DNA from: Citrobacter freundii
Lineage (GTDB): Bacteria > Pseudomonadota > Gammaproteobacteria > Enterobacterales > Enterobacteriaceae
Direction: 5' to 3'
Length of the DNA stretch: 64,000 nt
NCBI RefSeq assembly: GCF_011077955.1
Contig: NZ_JAALBX010000007.1
Coordinates: 124,001 to 188,000 of the forward strand
Below, one piece after another: positions 35,732 to 44,441 of the stretch. Below the pieces are notes generated by a model. That model was not told the origin of the DNA and ran no database searches. It saw only the letters and a program-made list of their open reading frames with translations. Both the position numbers and the translations under genes were made by a program. Position 1 is the first letter of the stretch; each line of letters starts with the position of its first letter.

Positions 35732-36634
35732 TTACGCATGTTGTAACGCCTTGCGAATAAAGCCGTTATTTTTGTTCAGTAATGCACTTGCATCTGTGGC
35801 ATCAAGACCCGCCAGTACCATCACGATCGCGGTTTTGCAGTGGCGGTTGCACTGCCCAAGCGCCGCCAGCGCCGTGTCGCGGTCGCACTCTGTCGCTTCC
35901 ATCACAATGGATATCTGGCGTTCAATCAATTTGGCGTTGGTGGCTTCAACATCAACCATTAAATTACTGTAGACCTTCCCGCTTCGGATCATCGCACCCG
36001 TAGTGATCATATTCAGTACTAATTTCTGCGCGGTGCCCGCTTTCAGGCGGGTCGAACCGGTCACGACTTCCGGGCCGACGGCTGGCGTAATCGCAATATC
36101 CGCCAGGGCGGCCATTTCGCTTTGCGGATTGCAACTCACCACCGCCACGCAGGCGTTTAACGATGTGGCGTATGCCATTGCGCCAAGTACATAGGGCGTT
36201 CTGCCGCTTGCAGCACAACCCACCAGTACGTCTTTAGCGCTGAAGTTGATGGCCTTGATATCCGCTTCGCCCTGCTCACGATTATCTTCAACGTTCTCTA
36301 CCGCACTTAAAATCGCTTTATGCCCGCCCGCGATGATGCCGACGACCTGCTCAGGCCGGGTGCCAAATGTCGGCGGGCATTCGCTGGCATCAAGAATACC
36401 CAGGCGCCCTGATGTCCCCGCGCCGATATAAATTAACCGCCCGCCTTCGGCAAACGCCTGCGCCACCCGGTCCACCAGTTGGGCGATTTGCGGCAGATAC
36501 GGCGTGATGGCGTGCGGAACGCGGCAATCTTCATTATTCATCACCGTCAGCATATCCAGTGTTGATAACGTATCGATATTTTCGCTCGCCGGGTTGCGGC
36601 GTTCGGTGACAAGCTGGCGTAAATCGATGCTCAT
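35732..36634 (-). CDS. murQ: N-acetylmuramic acid 6-phosphate etherase MurQ
   Basis: A 300-residue SIS-domain lyase cleaving the lactyl ether of MurNAc-6-phosphate to GlcNAc-6-phosphate and lactate during peptidoglycan recycling. GRLIYIGAGTSGRLGILDASECPPTFG is the phosphosugar loop with the conserved Ser and catalytic Glu, and VGCAASGRTPYVLGAM the second SIS loop. The length matches E. coli MurQ (298). It begins the murQP operon. The upstream region has a near-perfect CRP site and a palindrome. Confidence 0.95.
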   Translation of the reverse strand: MSIDLRQLVTERRNPASENIDTLSTLDMLTVMNNEDCRVPHAITPYLPQIAQLVDRVAQAFAEGGRLIYIGAGTSGRLGILDASECPPTFGTRPEQVVGIIAGGHKAILSAVENVEDNREQGEADIKAINFSAKDVLVGCAASGRTPYVLGAMAYATSLNACVAVVSCNPQSEMAALADIAITPAVGPEVVTGSTRLKAGTAQKLVLNMITTGAMIRSGKVYSNLMVDVEATNAKLIERQISIVMEATECDRDTALAALGQCNRHCKTAIVMVLAGLDATDASALLNKNNGFIRKALQHA

Positions 36635-36671
36635 AGCGGCCTCATATTTTTCAAAGAATGACTCAGTGTAA

Positions 36672-36686
36672 GGAATATTTTATTCC
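36672..36686. promoter_or_regulatory. Palindromic candidate operator upstream of murQ
   Basis: GGAATA-TTT-TATTCC, a perfect 6+6 palindrome 38 bp before the murQ start. In E. coli the RpiR-type repressor MurR controls murQP. This is the best operator candidate here, by position and symmetry only. Confidence 0.45.
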
Positions 36687-36691
36687 ATCAA

Positions 36692-36707
36692 CGTGAAAGT
36701 TGTCACA
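36692..36707. promoter_or_regulatory. CRP site upstream of murQ
   Basis: CGTGA-AAGTTG-TCACA differs from the CRP consensus TGTGA-N6-TCACA at one position. It lies 58-73 bp before murQ, suitable for CRP-dependent activation. CRP control of murQP is known in E. coli. Confidence 0.75.
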
Positions 36708-37119
36708 TAAAACGGGAATAAGAAACGGGTGGCAGAGCCTAAAAGTGGATAAGATAGCCAGTTTAATTTAGATAATTGATTGATATTGATGATAATTTTA
36801 TGTGAACAAATGGATAGTAAATATCCCTGTTTAAACGGAATTTTTTATTACTCCGCAAAGAAAAACAGGAAGAGCGCGCAATTCCGTGCGTAGCAAATCC
36901 TCAACACCCAAAAATGGGTAACGCGGATGGCTGATGGCTTACTACCTGCGAACTCACTACCGCAATCCTGCTAATCGAGGTTAATTCAATCATAGACGTC
37001 GTAATCCGGTGCAAGCGTGAGACGTGAGACGTGAGACGTGAGGTAGCAGACAGTGCATTACAAAACAGGCAAGTATGCAGAAGGTTTTGGCGAAGAAAGT
37101 AAACCGCAGCAGAAATAAT
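36708..37119. other. Gene-free stretch upstream of murQ with a 7-bp tandem repeat
   Basis: About 400 bp, AT-rich on the left. It contains a small hairpin (ACCCAAAAATGGGT near 36906) and a tandem heptamer array (CGTGAGA x3 plus CGTGAG, 37016-37042). I see no supported coding sequence; the minus-strand frame across it has no ribosome site or recognisable motif. Confidence 0.5.
37016..37042. repeat. Heptanucleotide tandem repeat (CGTGAGA)n
   Basis: Three full copies plus a six-base partial copy of CGTGAGA in direct tandem. It is a short array with potential for copy-number change by slippage. It lies outside genes. Confidence 0.9.
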
Positions 37120-37121
37120 AA

Positions 37122-37148
37122 AGGGGGCGGTAAAAGCCCCCTTTTTCG
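37122..37148. terminator. Bidirectional intrinsic terminator after bioD2
   Basis: GGGGGC-GGTAAAA-GCCCCC is flanked by AATAAA on the left and TTTTTC on the right. In the bioD2 direction (minus) the stem is followed by TTTATTATTT, about 95 nt after the stop codon. In the plus direction it is followed by TTTTTCG. Confidence 0.8.
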
Positions 37149-37244
37149 CTATTCGTTTTTGACCGCGTGCCACCAGACGGTAAGCAACCGTGAACGTCAC
37201 CGTTAAGTATGAGGCAATTTACGTTGCCTGTGCCGCAAGGCTAC

Positions 37245-37925
37245 TTACGCAGTGAGCTTCATGCCGAGACCGGGCAATTGAATATAGTGCGCCAAATCCC
37301 GCTGCTCAGCGCGAGGCAGGTACGGTAATTCGCCCAGTAACGGCGCAGGGATTTTTTTACGCAATACGTCAATAATTTCCGCGTAATGCGCCAGACCCGG
37401 GTTGATACGGTTGGCAATCCAGCCTACTAACGGCAACCCATCACTGGTGATGGCCTGCGCCGTCAATAACGCATGGTTAATGCAACCTTCCTGGATCCCA
37501 ACAACCATAACGACCGGTAGCTGTTCCTGAACCACCCACTCCGAAAGCGGACGCAGATCGTTCATCAGGCTGCGCCAGCCGCCGGTGCCTTCAATGACCA
37601 CATGATCCGCCTGCGCGCTAAGTTGCGCCAGGGTATCGGTCAGTAACGAATAGTTGATGGGGGAGCTATGCGCGACGCTACTTTCATCTTCGCTTAGCGC
37701 TATCGGGTTAATCATTGAATAGGGCAAAGTCAGAGTAGAGACGCTTTGCAACACCAGGGCGTCTTTATTGCGTAACCCCTCTGGCGTCTCTTGACTGCTT
37801 TTGGCAACGGGTTTGAATCCCACCACGCTTTTACCTTCTGCCGCCAGGGCCTGAAGCAGCGCGCGGGAAACCACTGTTTTGCCAACAGAGGTATCGGTAC
37901 CCGTCACAAAGAAACGCTCAAACAT
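37245..37925 (-). CDS. bioD2: Dethiobiotin synthetase paralogue BioD2 (YnfK)
   Basis: A 226-residue P-loop enzyme. RFFVTGTDTSVGKTVVSRAL holds the Walker A lysine, VVGFKPVAKSSQE the substrate Lys, and VIEGTGGWRSLMND the Glu-Gly-Gly loop. It resembles E. coli YnfK in sequence and position beside mlc. BioD closes the ureido ring of dethiobiotin; the YnfK paralogue can supply this activity weakly. The ATG at 37925 (MFERFF) is preferred over the four-codon longer frame. Confidence 0.92.
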   Translation of the reverse strand: MFERFFVTGTDTSVGKTVVSRALLQALAAEGKSVVGFKPVAKSSQETPEGLRNKDALVLQSVSTLTLPYSMINPIALSEDESSVAHSSPINYSLLTDTLAQLSAQADHVVIEGTGGWRSLMNDLRPLSEWVVQEQLPVVMVVGIQEGCINHALLTAQAITSDGLPLVGWIANRINPGLAHYAEIIDVLRKKIPAPLLGELPYLPRAEQRDLAHYIQLPGLGMKLTA

Positions 37926-38049
37926 CACGAACTCCAAGGTTATGCTCTGAAAATATATTGATTAGGAATAATTCAATAGCGAAAGTCTAAGAGAATACGT
38001 ATGGAGTCAGTTTGAGATAGCGCAATATTTAGTTAATTATGAAAATTTG

Positions 38050-39267
38050 TTAACCCTGCAACAGACGAATCAGTAAGGATCCCGTATAGAGCGCGTCCTT
38101 TACCAGCGCGGCACCGGCCATGGTCCCTTGATTAGTAAACTGCGTGCTTTCTACGACTGTCTTACGGCTATAGGCAGGAAGCGCCTGTTGACGGATGCAG
38201 TCGGCAATGGCGGGAAACAAAATATCTGATGCACGATTAAGCGGCGAACCGATTAATATTTTTTGTGGATTAAACAGGTTGACCATAATCGCCAGAATAC
38301 GCCCGACGTTTACCCCTACCCCGACAATAATATCGCGGGCCAGTAAATCGCCGTTCAACGCCGCATCGCACAGTGTTTCTACGGTTAAAGGCTGACCGTG
38401 CAGCATAGACCCCATAGACTGATTCATACGCTGCTGGGCCAGTTCCAGGACGCTATCGACACTGGCAATGGTTTCAAGACAGCCATGGTTGCCGCAGTAG
38501 CAGCGTTTGCCGTAAGGGTCGACCTGAGTATGACCGATTTCCACCAAACTACTGCTGCCCGCGTGCAGTAAGCGCCCGTCAGTGACCACCCCTGCGCCGA
38601 CGTTATGATCAATCACCACCTGAATGACATCCCGCGCCCCGCGGGAGGCCCCAAACAGCGATTCCGCCATGGTCCAGGCGCTGATGTCATGCTGAATAAA
38701 TACCGGCACCCCGGTGCGCGATTCAAGCGCCGGTCCGAGAGGCATTTCCTGCACGTCATAGAACGGCATACGATGCACCATGCCGTTTTCAGTATCAATA
38801 ATCCCCGGCAGCGTGATGGCGATAGCCGTGAGTCGCTCCAGTTTTTGCTGATGGCGAATAAAGAACTGATCGATGTGGGTAATGATGCGCTCAAGCAGTG
38901 GCGACGGCGCCTGCTGCGCCAGCACCAGTTGCTCTTCCACCACCAGTTTGCTGCTGAGGTCGCGTAATGCGAGGTTAATTTCCCCACGATTAATGCGCAC
39001 CGACAGATAGTGCCAGGCTTCCGTTTCCACCATCAACCCGACAGCAGGACGGCCACGGCTGCCCGGCTCCTGGATTTCGGTCTCCTGAACCAGGTGCGCT
39101 TCGATCATTTCGCGGACAATTTTGGTAATACTGGCCGGGGCCAGTTGCGCCAGTCGCGAAAGATCGATACGTGACACCGGGCCGAGTTGATCGATAAGAC
39201 GATATACGGCACCCGCATTCGTCTGTTTAATCTGGTCAATATGGCCCGGTTGACTATCAGCAACCAC
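38050..39267 (-). CDS. mlc: Global sugar repressor Mlc (DgsA), GTG start
   Basis: A 405-residue ROK-family regulator. The N-terminal winged helix contains IDLSRLAQLAPASITKIVREM, and VEIGHTQVDPYGKRCYCGNHGCLETIASV carries the structural zinc cysteines. Mlc represses ptsG, ptsHI, manXYZ and malT and is sequestered by dephosphorylated EIICB-Glc. The start is GTG, as in E. coli, with AGGGAGA about 7 nt upstream. The presence of three PTS operons in this window makes it a relevant neighbour, though proximity does not prove control. Confidence 0.95.
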   Translation of the reverse strand: MVADSQPGHIDQIKQTNAGAVYRLIDQLGPVSRIDLSRLAQLAPASITKIVREMIEAHLVQETEIQEPGSRGRPAVGLMVETEAWHYLSVRINRGEINLALRDLSSKLVVEEQLVLAQQAPSPLLERIITHIDQFFIRHQQKLERLTAIAITLPGIIDTENGMVHRMPFYDVQEMPLGPALESRTGVPVFIQHDISAWTMAESLFGASRGARDVIQVVIDHNVGAGVVTDGRLLHAGSSSLVEIGHTQVDPYGKRCYCGNHGCLETIASVDSVLELAQQRMNQSMGSMLHGQPLTVETLCDAALNGDLLARDIIVGVGVNVGRILAIMVNLFNPQKILIGSPLNRASDILFPAIADCIRQQALPAYSRKTVVESTQFTNQGTMAGAALVKDALYTGSLLIRLLQG

Positions 39268-39373
39268 TTCATTCTCCCTTTATTTTCGGGCTTCGAAATA
39301 AATTTACGCTATGGTGAAGCACATCAATACGAGCCGTCAAATTTTTAGTCATGGTTGTGATTTACAGCACGTT

Positions 39374-40294
39374 TTAACGCGGCGCTGGCGGATTTTTGTT
39401 CGTCATCAGCGCCTCGTTCAGAAGTCGCATAAAGCGCAGAGCGGCTGCACTCTTTTCATGATGCTTCGACCACACCAACCACATTTCGGATATGGCATCC
39501 GGTTCGATTATCGGCAACCAACGCATTTCATTAAGCTGAATGCGCTTAAACGACGCCGGAAGAATCGACACTCCAAGTCCGGCGGCAACCAGACCAATAA
39601 TCGTCATCGCCTCGCCCGCTTCCTGGGCGATACGCGGCTGAATGTCATACCGATGCAGCAAGCCGAGAATATCGTCATACAACCCGGTGCCGACGTGAGG
39701 ATCGAAAAACACAAAGGGTTGATCCGCGAGTTCTCGTAGCGAAATCGCCTGCTTCGCCGCGAGGGGGTTTTCATAATGCACCATCGCCATCAACGGCTCG
39801 CGCAAAATTAACTGCCAGTCCAGCGTGTCGGGTAACACCGTATTTCGCATTAAACCAAGCTCCAGCGCGCCTTCATTTAACGGCGCGATTTGCGCCCGGG
39901 TATTAATTTCAAGCGTTTGTAAGTGCACATCCGGCACCGCTTTGCGAAACTGCGACAGGCTGTCGGATACCGGTTTAATAAACGGCGCGGAAGAGGTAAA
40001 CCCAATACGCAATTCGCCGGTTTCGCCATGATGCAACCGCGCAGCGCGCACGGCCGCCGCCTCCACCAGGCTTAAAATGTGTCGGCTGTCTGCCAGAAAT
40101 TGCGCGCCTGCCGGCGTCAGGCTGACGCTCCGGTTGGTGCGCGCCAGCAGCGTCGCCCCGACCTGCGCTTCCAGGGTTTGAATTTGTTGACTCAACGGTG
40201 GCTGGGAAATGTTAAGCCGCGCCGCTGCGCGCCCAAAATGCAACTCTTCAGCCACCGCTACAAAATAACGTAAGTGCCGCAGTTCAATATTCAT
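39374..40294 (-). CDS. ynfL: LysR-family regulator YnfL
   Basis: A 306-residue LysR protein. The helix-turn-helix is RHLRYFVAVAEELHFGRAAARLNISQPPLSQQIQTLE (residues 5-42), followed by a periplasmic-binding-type effector domain (about 90-295). It is divergent from ynfM with 112 bp between, the standard LysR arrangement and the same as in E. coli, so it probably regulates that transporter. The inducer is unknown. Confidence 0.93.
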   Translation of the reverse strand: MNIELRHLRYFVAVAEELHFGRAAARLNISQPPLSQQIQTLEAQVGATLLARTNRSVSLTPAGAQFLADSRHILSLVEAAAVRAARLHHGETGELRIGFTSSAPFIKPVSDSLSQFRKAVPDVHLQTLEINTRAQIAPLNEGALELGLMRNTVLPDTLDWQLILREPLMAMVHYENPLAAKQAISLRELADQPFVFFDPHVGTGLYDDILGLLHRYDIQPRIAQEAGEAMTIIGLVAAGLGVSILPASFKRIQLNEMRWLPIIEPDAISEMWLVWSKHHEKSAAALRFMRLLNEALMTNKNPPAPR

Positions 40295-40406
40295 ACTTTA
40301 AAGATATCATTTGAGATTATTAATATATTAGACAGAATATTCGGCGCTTTCTACTCTACGCATAACGTGTCACCCCACTCTGGGGCTTTATTTATAAGGA
40401 TTCGTT

Positions 40407-41657
40407 TTGAGTCGTACCACATCCGTCTTGTCTGATTCGGCTGCGCAACCTGACGTTATTGCCACTACGCAGCCATCACCCCGCATTGCCCGTGGAACAC
40501 CGCAATTTATGCGCGTGACGCTCGCCCTGTTCTCGGCCGGTCTTGCGACCTTTGCGCTGCTCTATTGCGTGCAACCGATCCTGCCGGTGTTATCGCAAGA
40601 ATTTGGCGTTTCGCCCGCCAGCAGCAGTATCTCGCTTTCGATTGCGACGGGTTTACTGGCACTGGGGCTGTTGTTTACCGGCCCGTTGTCCGACGCCATT
40701 GGTCGCAAAAACGTTATGGTCACTGCCCTGCTTTTAGCCTCCATCTGTACGCTGCTCTCAACGCAAATGACCAGTTGGCACGGCATCCTTATTATGCGCG
40801 CGCTGATTGGCCTTTCTCTGAGCGGTGTGGCGGCGGTCGGCATGACGTATCTGAGCGAAGAAATTCATCCCAGTTTTGTCGCCTTTTCAATGGGGCTTTA
40901 TATCAGCGGTAACTCCATCGGCGGCATGAGCGGACGTCTGCTAAGCGGAGTGATAACGGATTTCTTCAGCTGGCGCGTCGCGGTAGGTTTTATGGGCTGT
41001 TTCGCGCTGGCGGCCGCGCTGATGTTCTGGAAAATTTTGCCGCCGTCGCGCCATTTTCGCCCAACCTCCTTACGGCCTAAAACATTGCTTATCAACTTCC
41101 GGTTGCACTGCCGGGATGAAGGCCTGCCGCTGCTGTTCGCAGTCGGTTTTCTGCTGATGGGCGCGTTCGTCACGCTGTTTAACTACATCGGCTATCGCCT
41201 GATGCTCGCGCCGTGGCATCTCAACCAGGCGATGGTCGGGCTGCTTTCCGTGGCCTATCTGACCGGTACATGGAGTTCGCCAAAAGCGGGAGCGATGTCC
41301 GTCCGCTACGGCCGCGGCCCGGTGATGATTAGCTTTACCGGCATTATGCTTGGCGGCCTGCTGTTAACCCTGCTGCCTTCGCTGTGGATGATATTTACCG
41401 GAATGTTGCTGTTTTCGGCAGGGTTCTTCGCTGCTCACTCCGTCGCCAGTAGCTGGATAGGCTATCGCGCGAAACGCGCAAAAGGCCAGGCCTCGTCGCT
41501 CTATTTATTTAGCTACTATGTAGGCTCAAGCGTTGCCGGTACGCTCGGCGGCGTCTTCTGGCACCGCTTTAGCTGGAACGGCGTCGGGGGGTTTATCGCC
41601 CTGCTATTATTGCTGGCGATCCTCACCGGCTGGCGGCTGCACCACCGCGCCCACTGA
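40407..41657 (+). CDS. ynfM: MFS transporter YnfM (TTG start)
   Basis: A 416-residue twelve-helix major facilitator protein. PLSDAIGRKNVMVTALLL is the loop 2-3 signature, and RALIGLSLSGVAAVGMTYLSEEI and SLYLFSYYVGSSVAGTLGGVFWH are highly conserved with E. coli YnfM. The start is TTG at 40407 (product MSRTTSVLSD) with AAGGA 5 nt upstream. No ATG lies nearby at family length. E. coli YnfM has been linked to arabinose and drug efflux, so the substrate is uncertain. Confidence 0.92.
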   Translation: MSRTTSVLSDSAAQPDVIATTQPSPRIARGTPQFMRVTLALFSAGLATFALLYCVQPILPVLSQEFGVSPASSSISLSIATGLLALGLLFTGPLSDAIGRKNVMVTALLLASICTLLSTQMTSWHGILIMRALIGLSLSGVAAVGMTYLSEEIHPSFVAFSMGLYISGNSIGGMSGRLLSGVITDFFSWRVAVGFMGCFALAAALMFWKILPPSRHFRPTSLRPKTLLINFRLHCRDEGLPLLFAVGFLLMGAFVTLFNYIGYRLMLAPWHLNQAMVGLLSVAYLTGTWSSPKAGAMSVRYGRGPVMISFTGIMLGGLLLTLLPSLWMIFTGMLLFSAGFFAAHSVASSWIGYRAKRAKGQASSLYLFSYYVGSSVAGTLGGVFWHRFSWNGVGGFIALLLLLAILTGWRLHHRAH

Positions 41658-41728
41658 TTTCCAGGCCTCGTGTTTGCGCCCCGGTAGTGATACTTTTCAC
41701 GCTACGCTCCACCTGCACATGAGGCTTT

Positions 41729-43213
41729 ATGGAAAACACGCATTATCAAAAACTGACCAAAACCTTTTCTCGCCTGTCGCGGTTCTCCCACCTCTCCGCT
41801 ATTGCCGGTTGGGACATGTTCGCCATGATGCCGCCGGGCGGCAGCCAGGCACGTTCCGAAGCGCTCGCGGAGATGAGCGTTTTATGCCATCAAATCCTGA
41901 CAAGCCCGGAGGTAGCCCAGTCACTGAGCGCAGCGGAGCAGGAAGACTTAAACGATCTGGAACGCGCCAATCTGCGCGAAATGACCCGCCAATATCAGCA
42001 GGCTGCGCTGCTGCCGGAAGCGCTGGTCGAAGCAAAATCACTGGCGGGAAGCCGCTGTGAACATGCCTGGCGCACTCAGCGCCCGAACAACGACTGGCAG
42101 GGCTTTGCCGAAAATCTAAAAGAAGTGGTGAAATTCAGCCGGGAAGAAGCCGCACTTCGCGCAGCCCATCGGGGCGGTACCCGGTATGACGCGCTGCTCG
42201 ATATTTACGAACCGGATATGACCAGCGCCAGGCTTGACACTCTATTTGGCGATTTAAAAAGCTGGTTGCCGGATCTGCTGGCCCGCGCCAGCGACAAGCA
42301 GGCGCAAAAATCACCCATCGCCCCGCAAGGGCCATTCGCCATCGAACAGCAGCGCGAACTGGGTCTCGATGCCATGAAACTGCTCGGTTTCGATTTTACT
42401 GGCGGCCGGCTTGATGTGAGCGCGCATCCGTTTTGCGGCGGCGTGCCGGAAGATGTGCGTATCACCACGCGCTATAACGAAAACGAATTGTTCAGCGCGC
42501 TGTTTGGCGTGATCCACGAGACCGGGCATGCCCGCTATGAGCAAAACCTGCCGCGAGAATGGCTGGGTCAGCCGGTGGCGCTGGCGCGATCCACCGCGCT
42601 GCATGAATCTCAAAGCCTGTTTTTTGAAATGCAGCTGGGGCGCAGCGACGCGTTTCTTACCCGGCTGTTGCCGCATGTGACCGCCCGCTTTGGCGACCAA
42701 CCGGCCTTCGCTCCGGAAAACTTTATCGCCTGGAATCAGCACGTAAAACCGGGCTACATTCGAGTCGATGCGGATGAAGTCAGCTATCCGGCGCATGTGG
42801 TTTTACGCTATGAAATTGAGCGTGCGCTGATTGAAAGCGAGATCGAGGTGGATGACATCCCGGCGCTGTGGGATGAGAAAATGCAGGCGTGGCTCGGGCT
42901 TTCCACGCAAGGGGATTACCGCAACGGCTGTATGCAGGACATACACTGGACTGACGGCGGATTTGGTTATTTCCCCTCCTACACGCTCGGCGCCATGTAT
43001 GCCGCCCAACTGTTCCACGCCGCCCGCAACGCGTTACCGAACCTTGATAGAGATATCGCCAATGGCGAATTCACCGCCCTGTTCGACTGGCTGCGCCAGA
43101 CTATCTGGCAGCACGGTAGCCGCTTTACCACCGCGCAACTGGTCACCCACGCAACGGGTGAAGATCTCAATCCGCACTATTTCAGAAAGCACCTGGAACA
43201 GCGTTATTTGTGA
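41729..43213 (+). CDS. M32 family metallocarboxypeptidase
   Basis: A 494-residue zinc carboxypeptidase of the Taq/Pfu type. The zinc motif is HETGHARYEQNLPREW (HExxH near residue 265), with the downstream Glu in ALHESQSLFFEMQLGRS. DVRITTRYNENELFSALFGV is a further family block. It acts in the cytoplasm, with no signal peptide, removing C-terminal residues with broad specificity. It sits 71 bp after ynfM and in place of asr, relative to K-12. Confidence 0.93.
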   Translation: MENTHYQKLTKTFSRLSRFSHLSAIAGWDMFAMMPPGGSQARSEALAEMSVLCHQILTSPEVAQSLSAAEQEDLNDLERANLREMTRQYQQAALLPEALVEAKSLAGSRCEHAWRTQRPNNDWQGFAENLKEVVKFSREEAALRAAHRGGTRYDALLDIYEPDMTSARLDTLFGDLKSWLPDLLARASDKQAQKSPIAPQGPFAIEQQRELGLDAMKLLGFDFTGGRLDVSAHPFCGGVPEDVRITTRYNENELFSALFGVIHETGHARYEQNLPREWLGQPVALARSTALHESQSLFFEMQLGRSDAFLTRLLPHVTARFGDQPAFAPENFIAWNQHVKPGYIRVDADEVSYPAHVVLRYEIERALIESEIEVDDIPALWDEKMQAWLGLSTQGDYRNGCMQDIHWTDGGFGYFPSYTLGAMYAAQLFHAARNALPNLDRDIANGEFTALFDWLRQTIWQHGSRFTTAQLVTHATGEDLNPHYFRKHLEQRYL

Positions 43214-43217
43214 TCCT

Positions 43218-43239
43218 GCGCCGGGTGTAAGCCCGGCGC
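43218..43239 (+). terminator. Hairpin after the M32 carboxypeptidase gene
   Basis: GCGCCGGG-TGTAAG-CCCGGCGC, an 8-bp perfect GC-rich stem 4 bp after the stop. There is no T-run, so it could equally be a REP-like 3' hairpin. Confidence 0.6.
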
Positions 43240-43241
43240 TG

Positions 43242-43255
43242 TACAAAACGTTACA
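43242..43255 (+). promoter_or_regulatory. RstA-like box upstream of ydgU
   Basis: TACAAAACGTTACA resembles the RstA consensus TACATNTNGTTACA, with mismatches only at two positions of the left half. In E. coli RstA controls the acid-shock asr-ydgU transcript. A -10 candidate TATAGT (43298-43303) lies within a 14-bp perfect palindrome AGCACTATAGTGCT (43293-43306). Confidence 0.5.
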
Positions 43256-43347
43256 TGCCGTAACCACTCCCTCACGGAACCCCAGCATTATCAGCACTAT
43301 AGTGCTCTCATTCGCTCCCACCGTTTTGGCTTACAAGGCAGGTCCAG

Positions 43348-43425
43348 ATGCGCCGTTATCTGTTTGAGATCCTTCTCGTCTCACTTCTGTTATGCGCTAT
43401 CGTATCGGCCTCGTTTTACTGGTGA
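43348..43425 (+). CDS. ydgU: Small membrane protein YdgU (25 aa)
   Basis: Too short for usual gene finders. Translation gives MRRYLFEILLVSLLLCAIVS then ASFYW, a basic N-terminus and one transmembrane helix. E. coli ydgU encodes a 27-residue protein of very similar pattern (MxRYxFE, then ILCA), co-transcribed with asr and placed before ydgD, exactly as here. GCAGGTCC upstream is a weak ribosome site. Function unknown. asr itself is missing. Confidence 0.75.
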   Translation: MRRYLFEILLVSLLLCAIVSASFYW

Positions 43426-43531
43426 AAGCGGTGTAGCATGCTGATTTTATTCCCTCTTTATTTTCAGCCCGTCTATAATCAACATCAATGGGTTTACTTT
43501 AATAATCATAATTGCCCCACCAGAGAGTGAT

Positions 43532-44350
43532 ATGCGCAAAACCTTTTTGTTGATGCTGGGAATTGTTTTTTTGGGCGTTTTTTCTGCCCATGCTGATGTG
43601 GGAGAGACGCCGGAAGCAACGACCGACGACGTCACCACCTTATTTTTTGGAAAAGACGATCGTCAGCGCGTGAGCGACCCGACGCAATCGCCGTGGGATG
43701 CAATTGGGCAACTGGAAACCGAAAGCGGTAATTTATGCACCGCGACGCTTATTTCTACGCATTTGGCGCTGACTGCCGGGCACTGCCTGCTGAGCGCCCC
43801 CAGCGGAAAGATAGACAAGCCGGTGGCGCTGCGTTTTGTGGCGCTTAAAGGCGGCTGGCGTTATGAAATCCACGGTATCGAAGGACGCGTAGAGCCAAGC
43901 CTGGGTCGTCGACTTAAACCCGACGGCGACGGCTGGATTGTGCCGCCCTCCGCTGCGCCGCATGATTTTGGGTTGATTGTGCTGCGCAATCCGCCTTCGG
44001 CTATTACCCCGTTGCCGCTGTTTCCCGGCAACCGAGATGATCTGATCGCCGCGTTAAAAACCGCGCAGCGTAACGTCACCCAGGCGGGCTATCCGGAAGA
44101 TCATCTTGATAATCTCTACAGCCATCAGGACTGTATTGTTACCGGTTGGGCGCAAAAATCGGTGATGTCTCACCAGTGCGACACCTTGCCAGGCGACAGC
44201 GGCTCACCGCTGATGCTGCATACGGATGAAGGCTGGCAACTGATTGGCGTACAAAGCTCGGCGCCGGCGGCAAAAGATCGCTGGCGCGCCGATAACCGCG
44301 CGATTGCGGTGACCGGTTTTCGGGAGCGCCTTGAAAAGCTTGCACAGTAA
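43532..44350 (+). CDS. ydgD: YdgD, trypsin-like serine protease (periplasmic)
   Basis: A 272-residue secreted protease with a signal peptide ([18 protein letters not shown], cleavage after AHA). The catalytic triad is visible: His in [10 protein letters not shown], Asp in [11 protein letters not shown], Ser in [14 protein letters not shown]. Cysteine pairs at TAGHC and the first chain are consistent with chymotrypsin folds. The length matches E. coli YdgD (273). Its physiological substrate is unknown. Confidence 0.92.
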   Translation: MRKTFLLMLGIVFLGVFSAHADVGETPEATTDDVTTLFFGKDDRQRVSDPTQSPWDAIGQLETESGNLCTATLISTHLALTAGHCLLSAPSGKIDKPVALRFVALKGGWRYEIHGIEGRVEPSLGRRLKPDGDGWIVPPSAAPHDFGLIVLRNPPSAITPLPLFPGNRDDLIAALKTAQRNVTQAGYPEDHLDNLYSHQDCIVTGWAQKSVMSHQCDTLPGDSGSPLMLHTDEGWQLIGVQSSAPAAKDRWRADNRAIAVTGFRERLEKLAQ

Positions 44351-44363
44351 TCACTGGCTAAAC

Positions 44364-44404
44364 AGCGGGTAGCCTCAGGCTTTTGCATCGCCTTGCTACC
44401 CGCT
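44364..44404. terminator. Terminator between convergent ydgD and mdtI
   Basis: AGCGGGTAGC / GCTACCCGCT, a 10-bp perfect stem with a 21-nt loop, followed on the plus strand by TTCTC. Confidence 0.7.
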
Positions 44405-44441
44405 TTCTCTATACCGCTTTTCCAGCTTACTGCGTCCGTAA

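Noticed and set aside
35736-35749. GCATGTTGTAACGC resembles a Tus-binding Ter site
   Set aside because: It matches the GTTGTAAC core but misses a conserved base after it, and it falls at the murQ 3' end, so chance is likely. I would not call it without a full-consensus match.
36901-37200. 99-residue minus-strand frame upstream of murQ
   Set aside because: It spans the heptamer tandem repeat and the bioD2 terminator, lacks a ribosome site and shows no domain. Probably spurious.
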